Shown here: piece after piece, positions 17,985-26,687 of the stretch
How the letters are laid out: each line of letters opens with the position of its first letter
How positions within the stretch are numbered: the first letter of the stretch is position 1
Assembly (NCBI GenBank): GCA_021648285.1
Contig: JAKITC010000004.1
Location: forward strand, 1-64,000
Length of the DNA stretch: 64,000 nucleotides
Source: Sulfurimonas sp.
GTDB taxonomy: Bacteria; Campylobacterota; Campylobacteria; Campylobacterales; Sulfurimonadaceae
Direction: 5' to 3'
Made by a program: the position numbers and the translations under genes
Notes under the pieces: generated by a model
Told to the model about the DNA's origin: nothing
Seen by the model: the letters and a program-made list of their open reading frames with translations, nothing else
Database searches by the model: none

Positions 17985-19639
17985 AGTATGATATTTGCAT
18001 AGTAGGAAGCGGAGCAGGTGGAGCGCCAATAGCTTATGAACTCTCAAATGCCGGGTATAAAGTTGTGGTTTTAGAAAAAGGTCCAAACTATAGGGAAGAA
18101 GATTTTAGCAAAGATGAAGTTGCAGTTAGTCGAAGAGACCTCTATACACCATTGTTAAAAGATGAACGACATGTAATAAACGACCGTGAAGAAGATGGAA
18201 GTGTAACAAGATATGATGGCAAAGAGTACAGTTGGAGTTTTTGGAATGGCTCAATGGTCGGCGGCTCATCGAATCTGATGAGTGGATATTTTCATCGTAT
18301 GAAACCTGATGACTTTCGTCTTAAGAGTAAATATGGAAAAATTGATGGAGCAAATATTGTTGATTGGCCGATAAACTATGATGATTTAGAATCTTATTAT
18401 ACAAAGGTTGAAGAGGTCATCGGAGTCTCGGGCAATACAGTTAAGCATAAGTTTTCAGAGCCTCGAACAACAAAAAATTTCCCATATCAAATGTTAGAAG
18501 TCAGCGGTGTTACAAAATGGTTTGACAGCACATGTGAAAGTTTAGGATATGAAAGCATACCGACTCCTCGCGCAATTTTACCCCATAGTGCTCTTGATAG
18601 AAAAGGCTGTTCATACTCAAATTTTTGTGGAAGTTATGGCTGTTCAACCGGGGCAAAAGGGAGTGCTAGAGCTGCTCTGCTTCAAATGTGTGATGCCAAG
18701 ATAATCAGTGATGCTTTTGTTTTTAAGCTTGATAGCACTAAAAGTAAAATCACAAAAGCACACTACTACGATAAAGAGTTAAAACATAAAACTATCGAAG
18801 CAAAAATCTTTGTAGTTGCGGCTCAAGCCATTGAGAGCTCAAGACTTCTTTTAAACTCTAAAAACGAATATTTTGTAAATGGTTTGGCAAACAACAGCGG
18901 GCAAGTTGGAAAAAATCTTATCTTCTCTGCGGGTGGAATCGGACAAGGGCGTATAAGGTTTGAGAAACTTACAAAAGAGCAACAGCGTGAGTTGATGCAG
19001 CCAGGACTATTTTTTAACCGTTCTTTGCAAGCTTGGTATGAGTTTAAAGCCAAAGATAAAAAGTATAAAGGCGGAACAATAGACTTTTTGTTTGAGCACG
19101 CAAATATTATAAGCCGTGCTACTAGAGAGATGTATGATGAGAATGGAGAGCTTATGTGGGGGAAAAAACTTCAGAAAAAGATGCATAAAAATCTTACAAC
19201 TTCAAGAGTTCTGACATTTGAAGTGTTTAATGACTGGTTGCCAACTGATTACTGTAATGTAACCATAGATGATAAGGCTAAAGACAAGTTTGGTGTAAAT
19301 GTCGGAGCTATAAATCTATATTCACATCCGCATGATATAGAAGTTGGCAATCACTTGGCTAAAAAAGCAAAACGTGTTTTAGAGGAGATGGGAGCGGAAG
19401 AAATCTCAGTAAGTATCTCATCCGCACCACCTCCAAACTTGGTCGCAGGAGGGTGCAGGTTTGGTAATAATCCTAAAACTTCAGTTCTTGATTTAAACTG
19501 CAAAGCACATGAGCTAAGTAATTTGTATGTAACAGATGGCAGTTTTATGCCGACAGGTGGAAGTGTCCCATATACTTGGACGATCTATGCAAACTCATTT
19601 AGAGTCGCTGATGTGATTATGGATGAGTTGAAAGTTTAG
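17981..19639 (+). CDS. GMC-family FAD-dependent oxidoreductase
   Basis: 'DICIVGSGAGGAPIAYELSNAGYKVVVLEKGP' and C-terminal 'LYVTDGSFMPTGGSVPYTWTIYANSFRVAD'. Confidence 0.85.
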   Translation: MKYDICIVGSGAGGAPIAYELSNAGYKVVVLEKGPNYREEDFSKDEVAVSRRDLYTPLLKDERHVINDREEDGSVTRYDGKEYSWSFWNGSMVGGSSNLMSGYFHRMKPDDFRLKSKYGKIDGANIVDWPINYDDLESYYTKVEEVIGVSGNTVKHKFSEPRTTKNFPYQMLEVSGVTKWFDSTCESLGYESIPTPRAILPHSALDRKGCSYSNFCGSYGCSTGAKGSARAALLQMCDAKIISDAFVFKLDSTKSKITKAHYYDKELKHKTIEAKIFVVAAQAIESSRLLLNSKNEYFVNGLANNSGQVGKNLIFSAGGIGQGRIRFEKLTKEQQRELMQPGLFFNRSLQAWYEFKAKDKKYKGGTIDFLFEHANIISRATREMYDENGELMWGKKLQKKMHKNLTTSRVLTFEVFNDWLPTDYCNVTIDDKAKDKFGVNVGAINLYSHPHDIEVGNHLAKKAKRVLEEMGAEEISVSISSAPPPNLVAGGCRFGNNPKTSVLDLNCKAHELSNLYVTDGSFMPTGGSVPYTWTIYANSFRVADVIMDELKV

Positions 19640-19664
19640 TTACTCCTCTATCTGTTTGTTATAT
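19636..19664. repeat. left imperfect direct repeat flanking the RM cassette
   Basis: tttagttactcctctatctgtttgttatat versus cttagttactcttctatctgcttatttata at 21688-21717. Confidence 0.6.
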
Positions 19665-20726
19665 TTGTGCTGTTTGATTTAATGCTACATTCATGTCATT
19701 AATATGATAAATTGAATTAGATGGCAAAGACTCATCGGAGTAAATTTTATTTAAATTTTCATAAATTTTCTTTGCTAAATAGTATCCTAAATTAGGCGGT
19801 ACCGCATTGCCTACCATTTTATATCTGGCAGTTAAGTTTTTATAATAAAATTTATGAGTATCTGGGAAAGTTTGAATTCTAGCACATTCCCTAATACTAA
19901 GTCGTCTATATAAGTGCTCTTTTGAGGGAACAAATATTCTTTTATTTTGTTCTACAAATTGCATTTTAGGTGCATGAGGATGAAGTGGCGCATGTCTGCC
20001 ACCTGCTTGAATTGTAAATGATGGTTCATCCCAACTTCTTACTCTATTTCTTGACATGTACATTGATGAAAAGCCACCAATCATATATTCATGGTTATCA
20101 ATTATGCAATTATCACCATTTGTATAATTTTTTTCTTTTGCAGATATTGCACTATCTTTTAAATCAAATATTACATCTTTTAAAAATCTTTTATTTGAAA
20201 ATTCTTTAGGAAATTCAAATGTAATATTTAAATCTTTTCTAAAGCCAATAAAGAAGATTCGCTTTCTGTCTTGTGGTACATTGTAGTCATGAGCGTTCAA
20301 AAGTTTAAAGGATAGGTTGTAGCCACTATCAATAAAATGGTTTTTTATATTTTCAAGAGCTTCTTCGTGCCTTGGTGCCAACATTCCTGATACATTTTCT
20401 GCTAAAAAGAATAGTGGTTTTTTATCTCTTAAAACACGAACAAATTCAAAAAATAGCTGTCCTCTGTGATCATCTATTCCTCTTGATTTTCCAGCTTCAC
20501 TCCAGCTTTGACATGGTGGACCACCAATTAATCCTAGTGTTTGAGGAATTTCATTTGAAGGAATGTTTACTATGCTTCTTCTGTCTAAAGTTGTCTTTTG
20601 AAAGTTTTTTTCAAATGTTTCCCAAATTTCTTTGTCATATTCATTCGCCCAGATAGTTTTAAAACCTGCTTTCTCAAATCCTAAATCTAAACCACCAGCC
20701 CCTGCAAATAAAGATATGATATTCAT
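19659..20726 (-). CDS. DNA (cytosine-5) methyltransferase, M.NgoPII-like
   Basis: 'SLFAGAGGLDLGFEKAGF', 'GLIGGPPCQSWSEAG', 'FLAENVSGM', 'NVPQDRKRIFFIG', 'SIRECARIQTFPDTHKF'. Confidence 0.92.
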   Translation of the reverse strand: MNIISLFAGAGGLDLGFEKAGFKTIWANEYDKEIWETFEKNFQKTTLDRRSIVNIPSNEIPQTLGLIGGPPCQSWSEAGKSRGIDDHRGQLFFEFVRVLRDKKPLFFLAENVSGMLAPRHEEALENIKNHFIDSGYNLSFKLLNAHDYNVPQDRKRIFFIGFRKDLNITFEFPKEFSNKRFLKDVIFDLKDSAISAKEKNYTNGDNCIIDNHEYMIGGFSSMYMSRNRVRSWDEPSFTIQAGGRHAPLHPHAPKMQFVEQNKRIFVPSKEHLYRRLSIRECARIQTFPDTHKFYYKNLTARYKMVGNAVPPNLGYYLAKKIYENLNKIYSDESLPSNSIYHINDMNVALNQTAQI

Positions 20727-20730
20727 GAGA

Positions 20731-21556
20731 TTAAACCTTGAAAACTAATAGTTTTGCGTCAAGCAAATCAATAGGGTTGTTTGGATTTTTTATTCTAACA
20801 TCTGAAACAGTAATATTATCATTATCTATATTTTCAACTACTTCTTTATCTGTTTGTGGAAGGGAATCATATTTATCTTTTTTTATTAAACAAATCAATT
20901 GAAAATCTTTTGCATCGTCATAAGTATAAATATAGTTAAAAGTTTTATTTGGATTGTCAATATGCCACATTCCTCTAATTCTTAAATCAGTAATACCTAA
21001 TGGATCAACTTTTTTAACTTTTCCTAATTCTTTTGTTTGGGTAAGTTATACCATTTAAAATAGTATCTTTAATTCTTTCGTAAGTTTCTTTATCTGCACA
21101 AAAACAATCTCCATATACTAACCATAAAGATTTTAAATCAGATTGACTGACATATCCCACAGCATAAAGCATATCTTTTATACTCCATTCTTCACAACTT
21201 CTACAAGCAGATGTTATCATTGGACTATCAGCATAAAGTTTTGCTTTTGGATATGAACTATTTAATGCAATTGCACTATTTTTAGATTCTAATTTTTTAA
21301 CTTCTATTGCATCACTATCTTTTAACATTAAATCGGGAGGATTATTTTTATTACCTTGGTAAGAGTATATTTTTGATAATTTTTCTAATCTTTTTTGTTC
21401 GTTGCTTTCGTTTATTGTATTGGTAAAAATATCTTTTATATATGTTTCTAATCCTTCACCCATATTGTTAACTCTATTATTTCCATTAGTTACATTGCTA
21501 ATATTAACCTGATAGTTGTTTACAATATTTATAAATGCTTTGATTAGATTTGACAT
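20731..21556 (-). pseudogene. NgoPII-like type II restriction endonuclease split by a frameshift
   Basis: ORF 21014-21556 ('GEGLETYIKD', 'PPDLMLKDSDAIEVKKLES', 'SYPKAKLYADSPMITSACRSCEEW') ends at 'ITYPNKRIRKS*'; another frame continues 'QTKELGKVKKVDPLGITDLRIRGMWHIDNPNKTFNYIYTYDD' into ORF 20731-20970. Confidence 0.75.
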
Positions 21557-21687
21557 AAAAACCCTTGATGTATAAGATATTGAAAAATTATATAATATTT
21601 TTTATATAGTCTTAAAAAGTATGACAAATTGAAATATTTAATATGTCCGCATTATACTATAATGTAGATTTTAAGTTAGTAATAGTT

Positions 21688-21717
21688 CTTAGTTACTCTT
21701 CTATCTGCTTATTTATA
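21688..21717. repeat. right imperfect direct repeat (includes the rmuC 3' end)
   Basis: see 19636-19664. Confidence 0.6.
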
Positions 21718-22919
21718 TGTTCAGGCAATTTTTTGCTAGTCGCAGCTCCTAGTTTTTCAAGCTTTTTAAACTGGCTGGTTATGCTTCCGGCTCCTGAGTG
21801 CATTTTACCAAAGGCATCATCATAGGTTTTTTGTACAGTCCCTATTTGTTTGCCTAACTTCTCAACACTCTCTATAAAACCTACAAATTTATCATATAAA
21901 AGACCGGCTCTTTGTGCTATCTCTTGTGCATTTCTCTGTTGGTGCTCATACTTCCATGTGTTTTCAACAGCACGAAGAGATACCATAAGAGTTGTAGGTC
22001 CGACTAAGATTACATTCTTTTTAAAAGCATGGTCAAAAAGTGTAGAGTCATACTCTAGAGCCATAAGCAGAGCACTCTCTATTGGAACAAACATAAAGAT
22101 AAAGTCCAGTGTCTCAACACCTTTTAGGTTTGTGTAATCTTTTTCGCTCAACTCTTTGATGTGTTTTTTCATAGATGCCAAGTGCTGAGAGGCAAAAACC
22201 TCTTTTTGTTCTTCGTCTACCGCCGATGAATACTGCTCATACGCTGTCAGAGAAGTTTTTGCATCAATGATAATATCTCTGGTATCTGGAAGGTGAACTA
22301 CAACATCAGGACGGTAACGACTGCCATCACTCTTATGTTCCATGCTGACTTCTCTTTCATACTCTTCACCTTCGCGAAGACCAGAGTTTTCAAGTACTCT
22401 TTCTAAAATCATCTCTCCCCAAACACCCTGCTTCTTGCTTTCGCCTTTTAGTGCGCTTGTAAGATTTTTGGCATCTTTGCTCATCTGATGATTTATCTCT
22501 TTGATGCTTTTTATCTCTGCTTGAAGCATAGAACGGTCTTTAGCCTCTTTTATATAAACATCATCTATCTGCTTTTTAAACTCACTAAACTGCTCTTTTA
22601 TAGGAGTTATCATCTTGCTGAGGTTTTCTTGGTTTTGAGTGGAAAATTTCTCTGAATTGGATTCTAGTATTTTATTGGCTAGTTCTTTAAATTCCAGTGT
22701 CATCTGTTCTTTATTTTTTTGAAGTAGTTCTATTTTTTCTTGATTTTTTTCATTTATACCATTGATTCTTTCTTGTAAAACGGCATTTTGGCTTGCTAGG
22801 TCAGTCGATTTTTCAAGTTCTTGATTTAGGGAGTCTCTTAGAGTTTTAACACTTATAATCCATACAGCCAATGCTCCGAAAATTATTCCTATGACTACAT
22901 AAACCGCTTCAAACATCAA
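21693..22919 (-). CDS. rmuC: DNA recombination protein RmuC
   Basis: 'KKQGVWGEMILERVLENSGLREGEEYERE', 'RPDVVVHLPDTRDIIIDAKTSL'. Confidence 0.93.
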   Translation of the reverse strand: MMFEAVYVVIGIIFGALAVWIISVKTLRDSLNQELEKSTDLASQNAVLQERINGINEKNQEKIELLQKNKEQMTLEFKELANKILESNSEKFSTQNQENLSKMITPIKEQFSEFKKQIDDVYIKEAKDRSMLQAEIKSIKEINHQMSKDAKNLTSALKGESKKQGVWGEMILERVLENSGLREGEEYEREVSMEHKSDGSRYRPDVVVHLPDTRDIIIDAKTSLTAYEQYSSAVDEEQKEVFASQHLASMKKHIKELSEKDYTNLKGVETLDFIFMFVPIESALLMALEYDSTLFDHAFKKNVILVGPTTLMVSLRAVENTWKYEHQQRNAQEIAQRAGLLYDKFVGFIESVEKLGKQIGTVQKTYDDAFGKMHSGAGSITSQFKKLEKLGAATSKKLPEHINKQIEE

Positions 22920-22947
22920 ATATCCTCTTTTAAAACCTTATTATACA

Positions 22948-23313
22948 TCATTTGAATCTTAAAAGTTTTTTGATTTTTAGCAGTCCTAATCTCATACCGC
23001 TGTAGCTCATAATCTTGGCCAATTTTTTCCACTCATTTTTGTCATAACAAGGGTTTGGGCATGTTCTGCAACTTGGTTTTTCAGTATGAGGACAAGTTTG
23101 TAATTTAGCGTATGAGTAAAAGAGGGTGCATCTGCAATCCGGACAGAGTTCAAACTCTATCACTTGTTTTAAATCTTTATTGTTGTAGCAGAGGTTTACA
23201 CTCGCTTTAATCTGTAAATTTTTATTATGTTTGTTGTCACAGTAACATTTTATAAATTTTAAAACAGTTTTGCTATCGTGTATAAATTTTTCTTCTGTCA
23301 TTTTTATCATCAA
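22948..23313 (-). CDS. nitrous oxide-stimulated promoter family protein (PF11756-like)
   Basis: 'CRTCPNPCYDKNEWKKLAKIMSYSGMRLGL'. Confidence 0.55.
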   Translation of the reverse strand: MMIKMTEEKFIHDSKTVLKFIKCYCDNKHNKNLQIKASVNLCYNNKDLKQVIEFELCPDCRCTLFYSYAKLQTCPHTEKPSCRTCPNPCYDKNEWKKLAKIMSYSGMRLGLLKIKKLLRFK

Positions 23314-23405
23314 TTCTTTTTATGTAGGTAAGTTTATCCAAAATAAATATTATATTTCTTGATATATAAAGGTGATTTATTTACTTCAATATGCGTTTAG
23401 TTTAC

Positions 23406-23437
23406 TACATAAACACTGCACGACATGTCAATATAAT
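23406..23437 (+). promoter_or_regulatory. degenerate TACATA-N5-TGCACG-N9-TATAAT site (site h)
   Basis: TACATAAACACTGCACGACATGTCAATATAAT; same spacing as the strong sites. Confidence 0.45.
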
Positions 23438-23503
23438 ACTATGAATTATAATGAAAAAGATGCTCTTTGAGCTAAAAGAAATATGACAAATGTTACAAAT
23501 ATA

Positions 23504-23535
23504 TACACAATCACTACACACTATTACTATATAAT
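23504..23535 (+). promoter_or_regulatory. TACACA-N5-TACACA-N9-TATAAT promoter (site c)
   Basis: TACACAATCACTACACACTATTACTATATAAT upstream of the multicopper oxidase. Confidence 0.7.
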
Positions 23536-23557
23536 TCATGTATACAAGGAGTGAAGA

Positions 23558-25264
23558 ATGATTCAAAATAACTCTAAGATTACAAGACGGCAATTTGTTA
23601 AAGGCATCGCTGTATCATCCATAGTAGCTTCAAATCTCATAAATCTATCAGCTCAAGAAACAAATTTACTTTTTGATAAAAATACAGTATTAACAGGGGA
23701 TGAGTTTTTCTTAAATATTGCGTCTACTCCGGTGAACATTACAGGAACGGCAGCTATGGCAACTACTGTTAACGGTCTTATATCCGGACCTACGCTCAAA
23801 TTTAAAGAAGGTCAAGACGTAACTATACATGTAACTAATCATCTTAATGAAGATACTTCTATTCATTGGCATGGAATAATTTTACCAGAAAAGATGGATG
23901 GTGTTCCAGGGATTAGTTATGATGGTATTGCTCCTGGAGAAACTTTTACATATAAATTTAGAGTTGTTCAAAGTGGAACTTATTGGTATCACTCTCACTC
24001 AGGTTTTCAAGAACAAACCGGTATCTATGGGGCTATAGTTATTGAACCAAAAGAAGAAATACTTGAATATGATAGAGAATATGTTATTACATTATCCGAT
24101 TGGTCAGATGAGAAACCATCAGATATTTATAGAAAACTAAAGCTATCAGCTGACTATTATAATTTTAAACAAAGAACTATTGGTGATTTTTTTGAAGAAG
24201 TCAAAGAAAAAGGTTTTTTCTCTGCATTTAATGAAAGAAAAATGTGGAATGAAATGGCAATGACGGACCGCGATTTATCAGATGTGACAGGTTATACATA
24301 CACTTTTCTTATGAATGGTCAGAATCCAGCTACAAATTTTAAAGCTATCTTTAAAAATGGAGAAAAAATAAGACTTCGTGTTATAAATTCTGCTGCAATG
24401 ACATTTTTTGATGTAAGAATACCAGGATTAAAAATGAAAGTGGTAGCTACAGATGGAAACTATATTCAGCCGGTAGAAGTTGATGAATTTAGAATAGGTG
24501 TTGCTGAAAGTTATGATGTTATTGTTGAGCCACAAGAGAATACCGCATATGCAATTTTCGCTCAAAGTATAGATAGAAGTGGATATGCACTTGGTGCTTT
24601 GACTTATGATGCAGATGTTGTGGCAGATACACCACCAATGGATCCACAACCAATACTCTCTCTCACTGATATGGATATGAATATGAGTAATATGGAGGGA
24701 ATGGATCATTCAAGACACGATATATCGACAATGGAGAAACCAGCAATTCCTATTACTAAATTGAAAGAAGACAGAGGTGTGCAAACAACAATGAAAGCAA
24801 TGGACCCTCAGTATAGACTCAATGATCCTGGAGTTGGATTAAGAAACAATGGTAGAAAAGTTCTTACTTATGCAGACTTAAAATCACTTCGTTCAACAAT
24901 GCATGATAGATACCCAGATAGAGAAATTATTCTACATTTAACTGGAAATATGGAAAGGTATATGTGGTCCATTAACGGTATAGCGTATAAAGATGCTAAA
25001 CCATTAGAATTTAAATATGGCGAAAGACTTAGAGTTACTTACATCAATGACACGATGATGAATCATCCTATGCACCTTCATGGTATGTGGAGTGATTTAG
25101 AAACTGGTGATGATAATTACTTGGTTAGAAAACACACGATTATTGTACAACCTGGTTCTAAAATTAGTTTTCGTGTAAATGTTGATGCAAAAGGTTCTTG
25201 GGCCTATCACTGTCACTTACTTTATCATATGACTGATATGTTTAGAAAAGTCGTAGTGGTTTAA
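23558..25264 (+). CDS. multicopper oxidase (CopA/PcoA type)
   Basis: 'SIHWHGIILP', 'GTYWYHSHSGFQEQ', 'HPMHLHGMW', 'WAYHCHLLYHMTDMF'; Tat-like 'TRRQFVKG'; Met-rich 'MDMNMSNMEGMDHSRHD'. Confidence 0.93.
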   Translation: MIQNNSKITRRQFVKGIAVSSIVASNLINLSAQETNLLFDKNTVLTGDEFFLNIASTPVNITGTAAMATTVNGLISGPTLKFKEGQDVTIHVTNHLNEDTSIHWHGIILPEKMDGVPGISYDGIAPGETFTYKFRVVQSGTYWYHSHSGFQEQTGIYGAIVIEPKEEILEYDREYVITLSDWSDEKPSDIYRKLKLSADYYNFKQRTIGDFFEEVKEKGFFSAFNERKMWNEMAMTDRDLSDVTGYTYTFLMNGQNPATNFKAIFKNGEKIRLRVINSAAMTFFDVRIPGLKMKVVATDGNYIQPVEVDEFRIGVAESYDVIVEPQENTAYAIFAQSIDRSGYALGALTYDADVVADTPPMDPQPILSLTDMDMNMSNMEGMDHSRHDISTMEKPAIPITKLKEDRGVQTTMKAMDPQYRLNDPGVGLRNNGRKVLTYADLKSLRSTMHDRYPDREIILHLTGNMERYMWSINGIAYKDAKPLEFKYGERLRVTYINDTMMNHPMHLHGMWSDLETGDDNYLVRKHTIIVQPGSKISFRVNVDAKGSWAYHCHLLYHMTDMFRKVVVV

Positions 25265-25275
25265 GGAGGGTTGAT

Positions 25276-25962
25276 ATGAAAAAATTATTATTGAGCATAG
25301 TATTAGTATTTGGTTTAGCTACATCTGTGTATGCAGGTGGAGGTGGTGATATACTAAGAGTTACGGTAATGGTAGATAACCTAGAATATCAATTCAATGA
25401 TGAAAAAACTTTATCTTGGGATACTTATGCTTATGTAGGATATGATTTAAACAAAGTTTATATATATTCAGAAGGGGAAAAAGCTAAACAAGCAAGTTCT
25501 GCTGAAAGTGAAAATCAACTTGTATATTCTCGTGCAATCCTACCATATTGGGATATTCAAATTGGTGTTGGATATGATAAAACTGAAGAAGCTGATTATA
25601 CATGGGGTGTTATTGGAATTCAAGGTTTGGCACCTTATTTCTTTGAGACAAGAGCGGTGGTTTTAATAGGTGAAGATAGAAATATTGGTTTAAGGTTTGA
25701 TGCAGAATATGAAGCTTTAATAACTCAGAAATTAATATTAACTCCTAGTGTAGCATTAGCTGCATATACAAAAGATAATTTAAAAATGGGTATAGGGAGC
25801 GGTATTTCAAATCTTACTTTAGGAGCAAGGCTTAGATATGAATTTAAAAGAGAGTTTGCACCTTATATTGGATTAGAATGGAGTAAAAACCTAGGTACTA
25901 CTAATGACTATACAGCACTTGATGAAGTTTATGCAACTGTTGGATTTAGATTTTGGTTTTAA
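25276..25962 (+). CDS. copper resistance outer-membrane protein (CopB/PcoB-like)
   Basis: signal peptide; beta-rich 'PYWDIQIGVGYD', 'FETRAVVLIGEDRNIGLRFDAEYE', C-terminal aromatic 'GFRFWF'. Confidence 0.75.
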   Translation: MKKLLLSIVLVFGLATSVYAGGGGDILRVTVMVDNLEYQFNDEKTLSWDTYAYVGYDLNKVYIYSEGEKAKQASSAESENQLVYSRAILPYWDIQIGVGYDKTEEADYTWGVIGIQGLAPYFFETRAVVLIGEDRNIGLRFDAEYEALITQKLILTPSVALAAYTKDNLKMGIGSGISNLTLGARLRYEFKREFAPYIGLEWSKNLGTTNDYTALDEVYATVGFRFWF

Positions 25963-25973
25963 GGAGTAATATT

Positions 25974-26483
25974 ATGAAAGCCGTTAAAAAAATTATTCAT
26001 ACTACAATTTTCGTACCAATAATATTACTTGCACATGGAACAAATACACATCTAGAAATTGAAAAAAAAGTTTCCAAACAAGATATATTTATTGTGGAAG
26101 AGCAAAACATTTATAAAGAAATAAATACTCAATACATGAAAAACATTAAGCCAATTTTTGAAAAAAAATGTTTTGATTGTCATGGAAGTGTAAGCAATTA
26201 CCCATGGTATTACAATGTGCCTGGTGTAAAGCAGATGATGGACTATGATATTAAAGAGGCTAAAAAGCATATGGATATGAGCAAAGACTTTCCATTTATA
26301 TCACATGAAACACCTTTGAATGACTTAACTAGCCTAAAAGATATTGCAATAAAAGGAAGTATGCCTCCTCTACGTTATGTGCTAGGACATTGGAATTCAT
26401 CTTTAGCAGAAGATGAAAAACAAGTCCTGAAAAAATGGAGTGAAGAGTCTATATCAAAATTAAAAAGAGTTAATGATGAATGA
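25974..26483 (+). CDS. haem-binding domain protein (periplasmic, CxxCH)
   Basis: 'MKPIFEKKCFDCHGSVSNYPWYYNVPGVKQMMDYDIKEAKKHMDMS'-type haem_bd signature (sequence reads NIKPIFEKKCFDCHG...). Confidence 0.7.
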   Translation: MKAVKKIIHTTIFVPIILLAHGTNTHLEIEKKVSKQDIFIVEEQNIYKEINTQYMKNIKPIFEKKCFDCHGSVSNYPWYYNVPGVKQMMDYDIKEAKKHMDMSKDFPFISHETPLNDLTSLKDIAIKGSMPPLRYVLGHWNSSLAEDEKQVLKKWSEESISKLKRVNDE

Positions 26484-26673
26484 TTATGATATGCACTACG
26501 GAATGGGGTTTGGTTGGCTTATACTAATACTGTTTATTGCAACAATATTCTATTTTATAAATGGTAATAAAAATGAAAATGTATCAGCTAAGGATATACT
26601 TGATAAGAAATATGCCAATGGTGAGATTGATGAAAAAGAGTATAAAACAAGAAAAGAAAACTTAAAAAAATAA
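26473..26673 (+). CDS. small SHOCT-domain membrane protein
   Basis: TM segment then 'SAKDILDKKYANGEIDEKEYKTRKENLKK'. Confidence 0.75.
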   Translation: MMNDYDMHYGMGFGWLILILFIATIFYFINGNKNENVSAKDILDKKYANGEIDEKEYKTRKENLKK

Positions 26674-26687
26674 TATAGGGGTCTATC

